A DNA stretch of 64,000 bases, from NCBI RefSeq assembly GCF_008580665.1, contig NZ_BKDJ01000010.1, forward strand, positions 1 through 64,000, read 5' to 3'. Origin of the DNA: Zafaria cholistanensis (GTDB lineage Bacteria; Actinomycetota; Actinomycetes; Actinomycetales; Micrococcaceae). The position numbers were made by a program, and so were the translations under genes. Below are positions 34,886-43,700 of this stretch, in pieces; position 1 is the first letter of the stretch, and the number at the start of each line of letters is the position of its first letter. The notes under the pieces are model-generated. The model worked only from the letters and a program-made list of their open reading frames with translations, did not search any database and was not told the origin of the DNA.

Positions 34886-35508
34886 GCCACCCCCATCCTG
34901 TTCCTCAGCTTGGCCAATCCGTCGCGTATCCGTGTCTTCACTGTTCCCAGCGGCACGCCGAGCCGCTCGGAGAGTTCCTGGTGGGTGAGCCCGTCGTAGT
35001 AGGCCAGCGCAATCACCTCGCGTTGGGCCTCGGGCAATTCGAGCAGGGCCCGGCGGGCCCGCTGTCCGTCGGCATTGAGGACGGCAAGATCCTCAACGTC
35101 GTCCTGCGCCTCCTGGAAGCCGCGAATACCCTCGCGCATATCGCGCGTGCGGCTGGCCTGTGAGGCGCGGACTCGGTCCACCGCGCGCCGGTGGGCGATT
35201 GCGGCGATCCAGGACAGCGCGGCCCCCCGGGCGGGGTCGTAGCGGGACGCTGTCTGCCACACCTCCACCAGGACCTCCTGGGCGACCTCCTCGGCTTGGG
35301 CCGCGTCGGCAAGAACGCGGCGGGCCAGGCCGTAGACCATGGGGGCGGCGGCGTCGTACAGGGCCTCGAAGGCGGCCTCATCCCCGCGTGCCGTGCGCGC
35401 GAGCAGGGCGTTCGGCGAGGTCGGAACGTCCGGCTCCCCGGTGGTCTCCGGTGTCCCGGGCGGCGCGTCCGCCCGGGAGGGCTGTGGCTCGTACATGGTG
35501 GTTAGCAT
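34882..35508 (-). CDS. sigK: ECF-type RNA polymerase sigma factor SigK
   Basis: The 208-residue sigma factor has region 2 (DEAAFEALYDAAAPMVYGLA, EVWQTASRYDPARGAALSW) and region 4 (LPEAQREVIALAYYDGLTHQ, LGVPLGTVKTRIRDGLAKL). Identity as SigK rests on the coupled rskA and the nearby fasciclin gene, an arrangement known from the mycobacterial sigK/mpt83 system. The ATG at 35508 follows GGAAG; 35496 is an alternative. It is expected to activate the fasciclin and molybdoenzyme promoters. No SigK-like box is seen before sigK itself. Confidence 0.87.
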   Translation of the reverse strand: MLTTMYEPQPSRADAPPGTPETTGEPDVPTSPNALLARTARGDEAAFEALYDAAAPMVYGLARRVLADAAQAEEVAQEVLVEVWQTASRYDPARGAALSWIAAIAHRRAVDRVRASQASRTRDMREGIRGFQEAQDDVEDLAVLNADGQRARRALLELPEAQREVIALAYYDGLTHQELSERLGVPLGTVKTRIRDGLAKLRNRMGVA

Positions 35509-35775
35509 CTCACGTCTTCCGCCTCGTGGGGTGTGAAAGCCGCGTGGGGCTGTGGCGTTGGGGCGCGGCCGCCGCCGCGTCCCCGCCCGCGGTCGGGGGC
35601 CGGGCCGTGCGGTTTTCCGCCCCGGCCCGGCCCCCGGCCGCACTCCCCTACCGCTCCCCTTGACCTGCCGGACAGGACCACCGGGCCTGGAGCCCTGCCG
35701 GTTCCGTGTCCGGCTGGTCCCCTGTCCTGCTGGTTCTGTGCCCGGCTGGTTCTCAGCCGGCTGCTTCCGGGCGGG

Positions 35776-36444
35776 CTACTTCTTGGCCGACGGCATCAGC
35801 ACCGAGTCCACCAGGTACACCGTGGCGTTGGCGGTCTGGACGCCGCCGCAGATGACGTTGGCGCCGTTGACCTTGAGGTTGTCGCCGGAACCGGTGACCT
35901 CAACGTCCTGGCCCTGGACCGTGGCGTGGGTGCCCTCGACCTGGTCCGGGCTGAGCTGGCCGGAGACCACGTGGTAGGTCAGGATGGAGGTGAGCATGTC
36001 CGCGTCGGAAGCGACAGCCTTGAGGTCCTTCTCCGGGATCGCCTTGAAGGCGTCATCCACCGGGGCAAAGACCGTGAACTCGTCGCCATTGAGGGTGTCC
36101 ACCAGGTTTACGTCCGGGTTCAGCTCGCCGGAGACCGCCGCGGTGAGCGTGGTCAGCAGCGGGTTGTTAGAGGCGGCAACCGCCACCGGGTCCTGGGCCA
36201 TGCCGGCAACCGAGCCGTCCCCGTCCGGGACCTGCTTTGCGTAGTCCGCACAGCCGGGACCCGCCAGGTTGGCGGCCGGATCCATCATGGACTCGGACGG
36301 GCTGACGGAGGCGCTGGTGGGGGCAGCGGCGCTGGCCGGGGCCGAGGCGGCGCCCGTGGAGGAGGTGCCTCCGGAACAGGCGGTGAGTCCGAGGGCTGCG
36401 GTGGCTGCGAGTCCGAGCAGGGTGTTGCGGGCGATGGTCTTCAT
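35776..36444 (-). CDS. Fasciclin-domain lipoprotein (MPT83-like)
   Basis: The 222-residue lipoprotein has a lipobox LGLTACSG (Cys about 23), an Ala/Ser linker and one fasciclin domain from about residue 90 ([62 protein letters not shown]). It is probably a surface adhesion or stress protein. The gene lies 268 bp from sigK on the same strand and has a SigK-like promoter. GAAGGAG supports the ATG. The 35509-35775 gap shows GC-rich sequence without a gene. Confidence 0.9.
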   Translation of the reverse strand: MKTIARNTLLGLAATAALGLTACSGGTSSTGAASAPASAAAPTSASVSPSESMMDPAANLAGPGCADYAKQVPDGDGSVAGMAQDPVAVAASNNPLLTTLTAAVSGELNPDVNLVDTLNGDEFTVFAPVDDAFKAIPEKDLKAVASDADMLTSILTYHVVSGQLSPDQVEGTHATVQGQDVEVTGSGDNLKVNGANVICGGVQTANATVYLVDSVLMPSAKK

Positions 36445-36515
36445 GGCGATCTCCTTCGATCCGCGGACCGGTGTCCGCTTCCCTTCCCGCCGGTCCCGGC
36501 GGGCTGTCGAAGGGG

Positions 36516-36542
36516 GTTCGGAGCGGAGGGGAAGGTGGATTG
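36516..36542 (-). promoter_or_regulatory. Predicted SigK-type promoter of the fasciclin gene
   Basis: On the minus strand CAATCC (36537-36542) and CCGAAC (36516-36521) are 15 bp apart, with the same 15-base box TCCGCTCCGAACCCC as the molybdoenzyme promoter. The start codon is about 70 bp downstream. Confidence 0.55.
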
Positions 36543-36689
36543 GAAGATTTTCGAGAGATTTTTTAGGCCTCAGCCCGGGCGGCCCTGAGAGTCGACTTTC
36601 GCCCCTCATGACTCCAACAGCCTGCCTGCCTGCCTGCCATCAGGCGCGTTGCATCTGGATACGGCTGCCGTTGCCATAGTCTCAGCGAC

Positions 36690-37682
36690 ATGAGCATCCC
36701 TCTACGGATCACCCTCACCATGGCCCAACGGCTCGCGGTGATGAGTCCTGCGGACAATATGCTGCGGGATCCCGCACCACTTCCACAGGCCGTGGTTCCG
36801 CTAGCTTCCTGGCTTACGGACGCTGTTACCCCGGATCAGCGTTGGGCGAAGCTTTTGATCGCGCAGCCGATGGCGGAACGGGTGGAACTCCAGTTGGGCG
36901 GTAAACGGACTGTTTCCGCAGCCGCCATCCCGGGCCTGAATCCGGCTGCCGCCCGAAAACTGGCACAAGTGATCGGGGCCGAGTGGGTGTGGTTGCAATC
37001 CAAGGCTGGGCGAACCGATGCCTGCTTCTCGGGTTCCCGGAGTCGCTTCACGCTGGGCAGGGCTGATGTGCTCGCGGCCCAGCACGGAGGGACCTTGGAG
37101 AAGACATTGCGCAATCGCGGCTTCGACTTCGCAATACCGCAGTGGACGAATGTCGATCGTCCGGGCTGGCACCTATCAAACCTCGGTGCGACCTGCCATT
37201 GCGGACGCAACCTCGTGCTCGTGGACTGGTGGCATGCCGAAGCCCCGCGGCGTGCCAACAGCCACTTCGTGGCCTGCTCTGCCCACGGCATCGTCGGTGC
37301 AGTGGAAGGCGCCCCATGGCGAAACCTAGTCCAACTCCGCCGCGAACTCGATGCGGCCTTAGCCGTCCAGGGCCCTGCCGCCCGCCGCTACAGCGTTTAC
37401 GTGGTTGAGGTCCTTGGTCTTCCGCGCAGCAGCAAGCGTCCGGTGTACGTGGGCATGACCAGTAAGCCGATCCCGGTTCGGCTGGAGGAGCATGCCATAG
37501 AGGGTCATCCCCTTCAGGGAAGAGTCTTTAGGAAGGCCAAGGGAGGGCGGGTTGGTCAATTACTTGCCGAGGAGACCAAAAGCCTTCCCGAATTGCGTTC
37601 CCAATTGGCTGCCCGAACCGCCGAAGCATGGGTGGCCGAAGTCCTCAGGCTGCGTGGCTTCGACGTGCATGGCGGGCATTAA
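36690..37682 (+). CDS. Protein with C-terminal GIY-YIG-like nuclease domain
   Basis: The 330-residue protein is unknown over its first 220 residues, which include a CHCG motif (GATCHCGRNLVLVDWWH) and a further cysteine that could bind zinc. The C-terminal part (from about 225) has RYSVYVVEV...RPVYVGMTSKPIPVRLEEH, the pattern of a GIY-YIG nuclease. It is the first gene of the AT-richer island after the SigK locus. No ribosome binding site of note is seen before the ATG. A role in DNA processing or defence is inferred from the domain and setting. Confidence 0.6.
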   Translation: MSIPLRITLTMAQRLAVMSPADNMLRDPAPLPQAVVPLASWLTDAVTPDQRWAKLLIAQPMAERVELQLGGKRTVSAAAIPGLNPAAARKLAQVIGAEWVWLQSKAGRTDACFSGSRSRFTLGRADVLAAQHGGTLEKTLRNRGFDFAIPQWTNVDRPGWHLSNLGATCHCGRNLVLVDWWHAEAPRRANSHFVACSAHGIVGAVEGAPWRNLVQLRRELDAALAVQGPAARRYSVYVVEVLGLPRSSKRPVYVGMTSKPIPVRLEEHAIEGHPLQGRVFRKAKGGRVGQLLAEETKSLPELRSQLAARTAEAWVAEVLRLRGFDVHGGH

Positions 37683-37750
37683 CCACCCCAAGACCACCAC
37701 GGCAAAACTTGAAGCCGGAGGGGACGCTATCTGCCTGCAGTCTCGGTTGA

Positions 37751-37990
37751 TCAGGGTTGTCGTAAGCTTCTGGCCGCTTCTCCGACTTGCCGGTAAACCT
37801 TCCTGGCTTGCTCGCTTGACGCGACTCTATAAATGTCGCTGGCAGTCTTGACTGCCCGCTCAACCAGCAGCCGAGCTTCCGGGTCTTTGGCCAAGCGAGC
37901 TACGCGCTGTGCGACCGCGGCTGCCCTCTGCGCGGCCGGTAATGCCGCTCGAGCTGCACCGGTTGCAGCCCTCAATGGATTCTCGCTCAT
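37751..37990 (-). CDS. Small Ala/Arg-rich protein divergent from the Gly/Ala-segment gene
   Basis: The 79-residue product is helical, positively charged and Ala-rich (AALPAAQRAAAVAQRVARLA, then LVERAVKTASDIYRVAS). No family was recognised. An AAAGGA site at a good distance supports the ATG. Its first 16 bp overlap the start of the oppositely directed gene, so the two start regions lie within each other. It may be a partner or antitoxin-like regulator of that gene, which is speculation. Confidence 0.45.
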   Translation of the reverse strand: MSENPLRAATGAARAALPAAQRAAAVAQRVARLAKDPEARLLVERAVKTASDIYRVASSEQARKVYRQVGEAARSLRQP

Positions 37991-39579
37991 TCCGCATCCT
38001 TTTTGGCAGAGACTACAACAAGATTGGGGGTCCTGCAGATACGCTGCCCCACTCCGACATTGGCGCTATCGAAAGAACAGGGATAGTCGAAATCGAGCTT
38101 CATCTCGACGAATCGACAGTTATCCTCGACGGCAAAGTGGCGTTGCGTACCCCCTCAGTAGTGACTTCCGCCGATGAGCAAGTACTACGTACTACGGTCT
38201 ATGGCCTGTGGTTGAATTGGTGCCGCTACCACCGTTTAGAGTGGATATCAGCTTGGGGAGGGGAAGACGTGACCACCGATAACACGGCGTCCGTGCCAGT
38301 ATGGACACTCGCTACGGAGGCCGTGAGTGTGCCGAACGTGCTTGGCAATGAAAGCATGACACCGGCCCGGCTCGCAGAACTGCGAACTGTCCTCGCAACG
38401 CTTGCGGCTTCCCCCATCGCCACGCTGGAAGCGCATCCGATGCCGGCCACGCGCGAGCGCGCCGGTGGCATTGCGCTTCACGCAGCCAGTCCACTTGCCC
38501 AGCAGTTGTCGCAGCTCGTGGCCCGGACCGCGAAGTCAGTGCCTGCAGATCTGGACGTCGCCGCGACCGGTGAAGTGCTTTACCGGATGGTAGTACCGGC
38601 AAAGGTCGCCGCGCAGGTCGGTGAGGGACTCGTGAAGCCCATGGCTTCGAAGGCCGTGGCGGGAGGCGTATACAGCGCGCTGCGCGACTCCACCGGCATC
38701 GTAGCTAAGGCTACGTTTGTGCCCGTTGCAGGCAATACCGCTGTTGCAGGTGCGGCTACAGGTTCGGCTGCCACGGCTGGTGTGGCCGTAGCCAGCGCCG
38801 GGGCGTTGACAGTGGCCGCCCCTCTTGTGCTGATGGCCGTCGCGGTCAGCGTCAGTGCCTACGCCGATCACCAACGCCAGCAAGCGATCGAGCGAATCAC
38901 CGACCTGTTGGAACAGTTGCGCGAAGACAACCTCGAGAAGGAACGCAACGGGTTGGACGGTTGCCGTGACGCGATCGACAAGGCAACATCGGTCCTCCTC
39001 GACCAAGGTAAAATCGGCCAATCTTTAGGACTGGATTCAGCCTCGCATGAGATCAGCACCGCGATCGCCGCAGCCAGGAATCGGCTCGCCAAATGGCAGG
39101 CTGCCCTAAAGGCGCTGCCCGAGGGCCCGGTTGATCTTGGTGTATTGACGAAATCATTCCCCGGGCTTGCCGAGGAAGGCGGCGAATTCCGCGCCCACTT
39201 AGAGCTTGCGCGACTCGCCATTGCTCTCAAACGCCGAGTGCTCGTGCTTCAAGCCGTTGAACACGCTCAGCGGGATACGAACAATCCGTTCAAGAGCTTC
39301 ATCGGAGAATTGCGCGGCGACGAGCGTCGCGTTGACGAGTTGGAATCGGGCATCAACACGGTTCTCCTTCGACTGTCGGCTCTCGAGGTGAAGCGCCATG
39401 GCGGCTTCCGAATTCCCGCATTTACGCCGGGAGAGGTCGACTACCTGCTCCAGGCCGTCTATCGCCTGCGCGCCTTGGGCGATGGCCTCAACGCGGGAAC
39501 CCAGCAAGCTGACGTAGTGATTGAGATCGAACGTAGCAGCGACGGATCGCTTGTAGTGTTCCCTGGAGTCGCTGCCTGA
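37975..39579 (+). CDS. Unknown protein with central Gly/Ala-rich hydrophobic segment and coiled coil
   Basis: The 534-residue protein is not recognised. Residues 1-190 look globular. From about 225 to 300 runs a Gly/Ala/Val-rich region (GNTAVAGAATGSAATAGVAV, PLVLMAVAVSVSAYA) able to enter a membrane. It is followed directly by a heptad-like charged helix (QAIERITDLLEQLREDNLEK) and more helical sequence. The layout resembles pore-forming or membrane-acting effectors, but this is inference. No ribosome binding site precedes the ATG. A terminator hairpin separates it from the convergent HNH gene. Confidence 0.55.
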   Translation: MDSRSFRILFGRDYNKIGGPADTLPHSDIGAIERTGIVEIELHLDESTVILDGKVALRTPSVVTSADEQVLRTTVYGLWLNWCRYHRLEWISAWGGEDVTTDNTASVPVWTLATEAVSVPNVLGNESMTPARLAELRTVLATLAASPIATLEAHPMPATRERAGGIALHAASPLAQQLSQLVARTAKSVPADLDVAATGEVLYRMVVPAKVAAQVGEGLVKPMASKAVAGGVYSALRDSTGIVAKATFVPVAGNTAVAGAATGSAATAGVAVASAGALTVAAPLVLMAVAVSVSAYADHQRQQAIERITDLLEQLREDNLEKERNGLDGCRDAIDKATSVLLDQGKIGQSLGLDSASHEISTAIAAARNRLAKWQAALKALPEGPVDLGVLTKSFPGLAEEGGEFRAHLELARLAIALKRRVLVLQAVEHAQRDTNNPFKSFIGELRGDERRVDELESGINTVLLRLSALEVKRHGGFRIPAFTPGEVDYLLQAVYRLRALGDGLNAGTQQADVVIEIERSSDGSLVVFPGVAA

Positions 39580-39612
39580 CCGGGCGCCGTTCCCGCGACA
39601 CAGCATCACGCC

Positions 39613-39676
39613 GGCGTAGTCGATTGCTTTCGTGCAAGAGGGAGTCATTCCCTGCAGGAAAGCAATCGACTATGCC
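39613..39676. terminator. Bidirectional hairpin ending the 534-residue gene and the HNH gene
   Basis: Arms 39613-39631 and 39658-39676 pair over 19 bp with one T/G wobble, and inner bases (TGCA, GGGA/TCCC) extend the stem. The right arm overlaps the HNH stop codon. Confidence 0.75.
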
Positions 39677-40614
39677 GCAGTGCCCGCCAGGAATCGCCCG
39701 TAGGCCATATCCAAGAGTTCGCGCTTCGGACGTTCTCCGCGGGCTGACGGCAGCTTCATCAGAGGCTTACCGTGGAGTTCCTTAAGTCCATGCTGAAGCA
39801 TCGGCCCGTCGACCTCTTCCAGTAAGTCAGGACGGATTTGCACGACATGGTCTGGCCGGATTCCCATGAGGAAAGAGTCAAAGGCAGCATGGTGGATCTT
39901 GCACAGGGCCATTCCATTCACGACGGAGGCGATGCCCAAGTCATGGGAATCTGGGATGATATGCGCTGCATCGAGGAGTTCCCTATGGCCCAGGTTGCAG
40001 ACGGCGCATCTATCTTCGTAGGCACGCAAAACGGTCGAACGAAATACAGGCTGGTGCAACCTGACCTTTGTCTCGCGGCTCATGTAACGCTTGATCGTGG
40101 CCTGCAGGACGGTGTCTCCGTCGGTTGGCCGCCGTACGAAGGCCTCTTCATCCATGGGTGCAATGACGAATCGTTGGAGCTCGGGTTCTTCTTCGATGAT
40201 GTAAACAGGACAAACTGCTTGAAACAGGGCGGGCTTCATCCCGACACCGATAAACCAGATCAATGGAAGTTCGAGCTCCATGGCCCGTCTCAGCGCACGG
40301 TTTTCCGCTAACGCCGGGTCATCTCCCCGCCACATGTATCGAATGAGACCATCAGCGCCAACGGTGTCATCGTAGGGCCTCTCTTTGCCCGGTGGTCGGT
40401 AGACCGTCTGGATCGATAAGGCGGCATCGAAGACCGCCGGCTTGCGAATCCCCTGTTGTGTGGGTTGCAGTCGAAAGGAATCACCCTCGAACTTAAAATC
40501 CAGAATTTCGTCCCTAGTCAAGGGAACAGCGCCATCATCGGTTCGAAATTTCAACCAGTCGATTGCCGTCTGCCGGAGCTTTAGTTCGCGAGCAGCTGCC
40601 CAAGTTCTTGCCAC
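39670..40614 (-). CDS. HNH endonuclease with SRA-like N-terminal region
   Basis: The 314-residue protein starts at GTG. The C-terminal HNH domain (HNH_2 type) is seen in CAVCNLGHRELLDAAHIIPD and ALCKIHHAAFD, about residues 205-255, with two zinc cysteines in CAVC and one in ALC. The N-terminal region contains RPYDDTVGADGLIRYMWRG and PLIWFIGV, which recalls the SRA-like reader domains of type IV restriction enzymes such as ScoMcrA; this link is inferred. It would cut DNA carrying modified bases. The gene is flanked by hairpins on both sides and lies in the defence-like island. Confidence 0.7.
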   Translation of the reverse strand: MARTWAAARELKLRQTAIDWLKFRTDDGAVPLTRDEILDFKFEGDSFRLQPTQQGIRKPAVFDAALSIQTVYRPPGKERPYDDTVGADGLIRYMWRGDDPALAENRALRRAMELELPLIWFIGVGMKPALFQAVCPVYIIEEEPELQRFVIAPMDEEAFVRRPTDGDTVLQATIKRYMSRETKVRLHQPVFRSTVLRAYEDRCAVCNLGHRELLDAAHIIPDSHDLGIASVVNGMALCKIHHAAFDSFLMGIRPDHVVQIRPDLLEEVDGPMLQHGLKELHGKPLMKLPSARGERPKRELLDMAYGRFLAGTAA

Positions 40615-40639
40615 TGATACCTGCTTCCCTGCTGGGCGC

Positions 40640-40673
40640 CGCCTGCCCGGAGTCAGGTGACTCAGGGCAGGCG
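40640..40673 (-). terminator. Hairpin terminator after the large helicase gene
   Basis: CGCCTGCCC pairs with GGGCAGGCG, and an inner GAGTCA/TGACTC pair closes a 2-base loop, with one mismatch between. It lies 43 bp after the helicase stop and before the HNH start, so the HNH gene probably has its own promoter. Confidence 0.7.
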
Positions 40674-40715
40674 GGATACCGATATTGTCTCGCGGTAATG
40701 GATCTTAACTGGTGA

Positions 40716-43700
40716 TTACCGCGCAGGTACGAGGGCCGGTGTCACACCGCGGACCGCGGCATCCAGAACTGGAAGTGCCTGCCGACCAAACTCGAAGAAA
40801 TCGCTGGGGCACACCCGATAACCCGCTGCGGCCTCGATAGCGGCGCTCTCTGCCTCCAACTGCCTAGCGTCGGGCTCTTGCCGGTCCCGAAGCCACAGCG
40901 GATGCCCTACCAAAACGGCGACCTTTTCAGCATCTAGAACCAGCAGCGGTGCTGCGTCCGGCCCCACGAGCTCGACCCGAATCTCATTGTGGATTCCCTT
41001 GGCGACTGAACGGATCTCTTCGCTCCGTCCAAACCATCGGGAGAGATCCAACGACCGACCAGAAGACAGGTCGAGCATATCGAGCGCCAACCGCCAGTCC
41101 AGGACACCGTGCAATCGCTGGTTATCCCAGGATCGCAGGCAGTCGGGACAGGATGTGGAGCAGCTACTGTGGTCCGAGCCCTCGTATTCCTCCTGCAGGC
41201 CTGTTCTCGTTTCCTCGAGCAGCTGCCGGAAGACGTCTGCCTTCGCGATTTGAGCGGCATAGCCGGCCCCGTTGTCCAGGGTGTCTGCGAGGAATACGCG
41301 CGCCGTTGCAAGGGCGCCATTCATTCGGTGTTGCAGACCTGCCTGCATCTCCTGCGGATCAATATCCAGCTGCCGTTTTGCGGCTGTCCGCAAGACTTCC
41401 GCAAGCGACCAGAGGGCAGAGTGCCCTGCCGGAACGACGTGGCTCGCTGTTGGCATGAAACCACCGGGAGTCTTCAGCCGAGCGAAATCCACGGTCAGAG
41501 CGTCCGTAGTGCGGATCTCCCCAATGGCGCTCTTTCCGAGCTCGGTCCCGGTCGATGGCATGCCGTTCCACCCCCCACGGTAGAGGGAGGCGTCCGAAGC
41601 GACCACGGAATCGTCGTCGTCCGTCCTCACCAAATTGAACAAGCGTCCCCTATTGTCGTTGTACTGGAGAAGCTTGCCCTGTTCATACAGCCGGAGGTCC
41701 ACGCTTTCGACTTCCACGAGTGAGGATTCCTCGTGCGCTGACACGAAGGTGGGCAGGCTCTTGGTCTGGGACCTCGACTGGTCGATGCGGTAGGGCCGGG
41801 CCTTGTAGGTGGTCCGGAAACCGAGCGGTTCATAGAGCGTGAACTCGTCCATTGCCGCACGGCAGTTTGGACATTCTGACATTGCGGGTCCATCGATCTT
41901 TGTGGTTGCGCATTGCGGGCAGCGGACGATCTCGTGCCGCTTGCCGAGCGGGTCAGTGGATGCCATAAACTTCCCCCTCCGCTCATAGTTCACAAAACCC
42001 GCGGCAACATGCACCATTCGGTCCCGGACAACTTCTGCTCCTGGTGCATAGTTGGTGATGGCCATGCTGAGGGGACGGTCTGAAACAATGTAGTGGTCCA
42101 GGTTCTTCACGCTGGGCTTCTTGTCCTGGTATAGGTTGCGCACCCTTGTGGGAAAACCAAACATCGGAAGCAGGCCGCCGAGCGCCAGCGATTTGCTGAG
42201 CTCTGGTTCCGAGATGTCGGGTTGGGCAAGAATCCGGTCGATTTCGGTGACGATGTCCTCCCGGGCCCAGCTCACGACGGCGGCCACGTCATCCGCCGAC
42301 ATCAAGGTATGTGACGCTAGCCGCTCCACGACCACGGAAATCTCGGGAGCTGTCTGCAACCATGCGGCAATTTCCTTGCGGTGACCTAGCCACGCGTCCA
42401 CGGTCCCAAAGGTTCCGTGCAGGCTCTCCGGACCCCACTCCGGAGGGGCAGACAAGGAGGCGAACGCTCGTTTGAGCACTTCCGCTGCAACCACCCGCTG
42501 AAGAATTCGGATACGGCCCAGGTCAAGGAACGGCTGCGGCGGCAAGTCACCCGTCATGCGATAGGCGTGATTGAAGTAATACTCGTCATGGGCAGAGTCT
42601 CGGCATGACGTGATAGCGAACGAGAATGCCTGCCCTGCACGGCCCGCACGGCCGACGCGCTGCTGGTAGTTGAACCGCTGCGGCGGCATGTTGGCCATCA
42701 GGGTCGCGTTCAGCGAACCGATGTCGACGCCGACTTCCATCGTGGTCGTGACACTGAGAACGTCGAGTTCACAAGTCAGCTTGTTTTCCTTGGGCGCCGG
42801 AAGTTGCACGCCCTTGAACCACCGCTGGCGACGGCGCTGCTCCTCGGCAGGTTTCGTCTGGGCCGTCAACTCCGCAACGGCGATGCGGCGCACTTGCTGG
42901 TCAGCGAGCCAGCCGTAGTAGTCACTGCCCGCGTCGGCGCGTGTAGCGAGGGCAAGGTCGGTCGAATCACACCCCTTATTAGCGCAGACTCCCGCGGATC
43001 CATGTAGATGATTAAAGCCGCATCGAACACAGACCCATACTTCGCTACCGGCCATGGCGAACCGGACGCGACTTGTCCCCCCGTGAATTTGCAGAACCCA
43101 GCCGTCCGCCACCCCGGCATCCCGAAGGGTCGAGTAGACCCACAATTGCAGCGCATCCTGGTCCACGTCGTGGTGTTGAGCCACCTTGACCAGGAAGTCC
43201 TTGATCGCGGTGGGCGCCTTTGCATCCGGCTTGTCACCCGTCCACGACCCCTGGTAACGCCTTTCCAGTCCGAGCATACGCACGCAGCTCGCCAAGACTT
43301 GTGAGCCAATTTGCGACTCCAGGGGGCCAATGTTGCCCGCCGGGATATCTACACGGAACCATGCCAAGTGGGTCGATTCGACATCACGTCGGCCTGAATC
43401 GAAAATCTGCCGGGCCAGTTCGTCGTCGAGCATCTTCCTGAACCGGTCCTGCGCCTCGGCTGATGTCGCCGCATCGGCCTGGTCCCAAAGCCCCTTTTGA
43501 GGTGGAGTGAAGAATGTGTACCAAGGTTGGCCCGAGAATTGCTGCGCTGCCTGGGAGCTTCCTGCTGGGCTCAATCCCAGCTCGATCATCTGGGTTTCCA
43601 CCCTCGCTCGAAGGTCGCCCCAGCCGATTCCGTCGGCGGCTTCACCCAGAGCCTTCGCAATCATCGCCTGCTGCTCATGGGAAGCGAATCCCTTGTCTTG

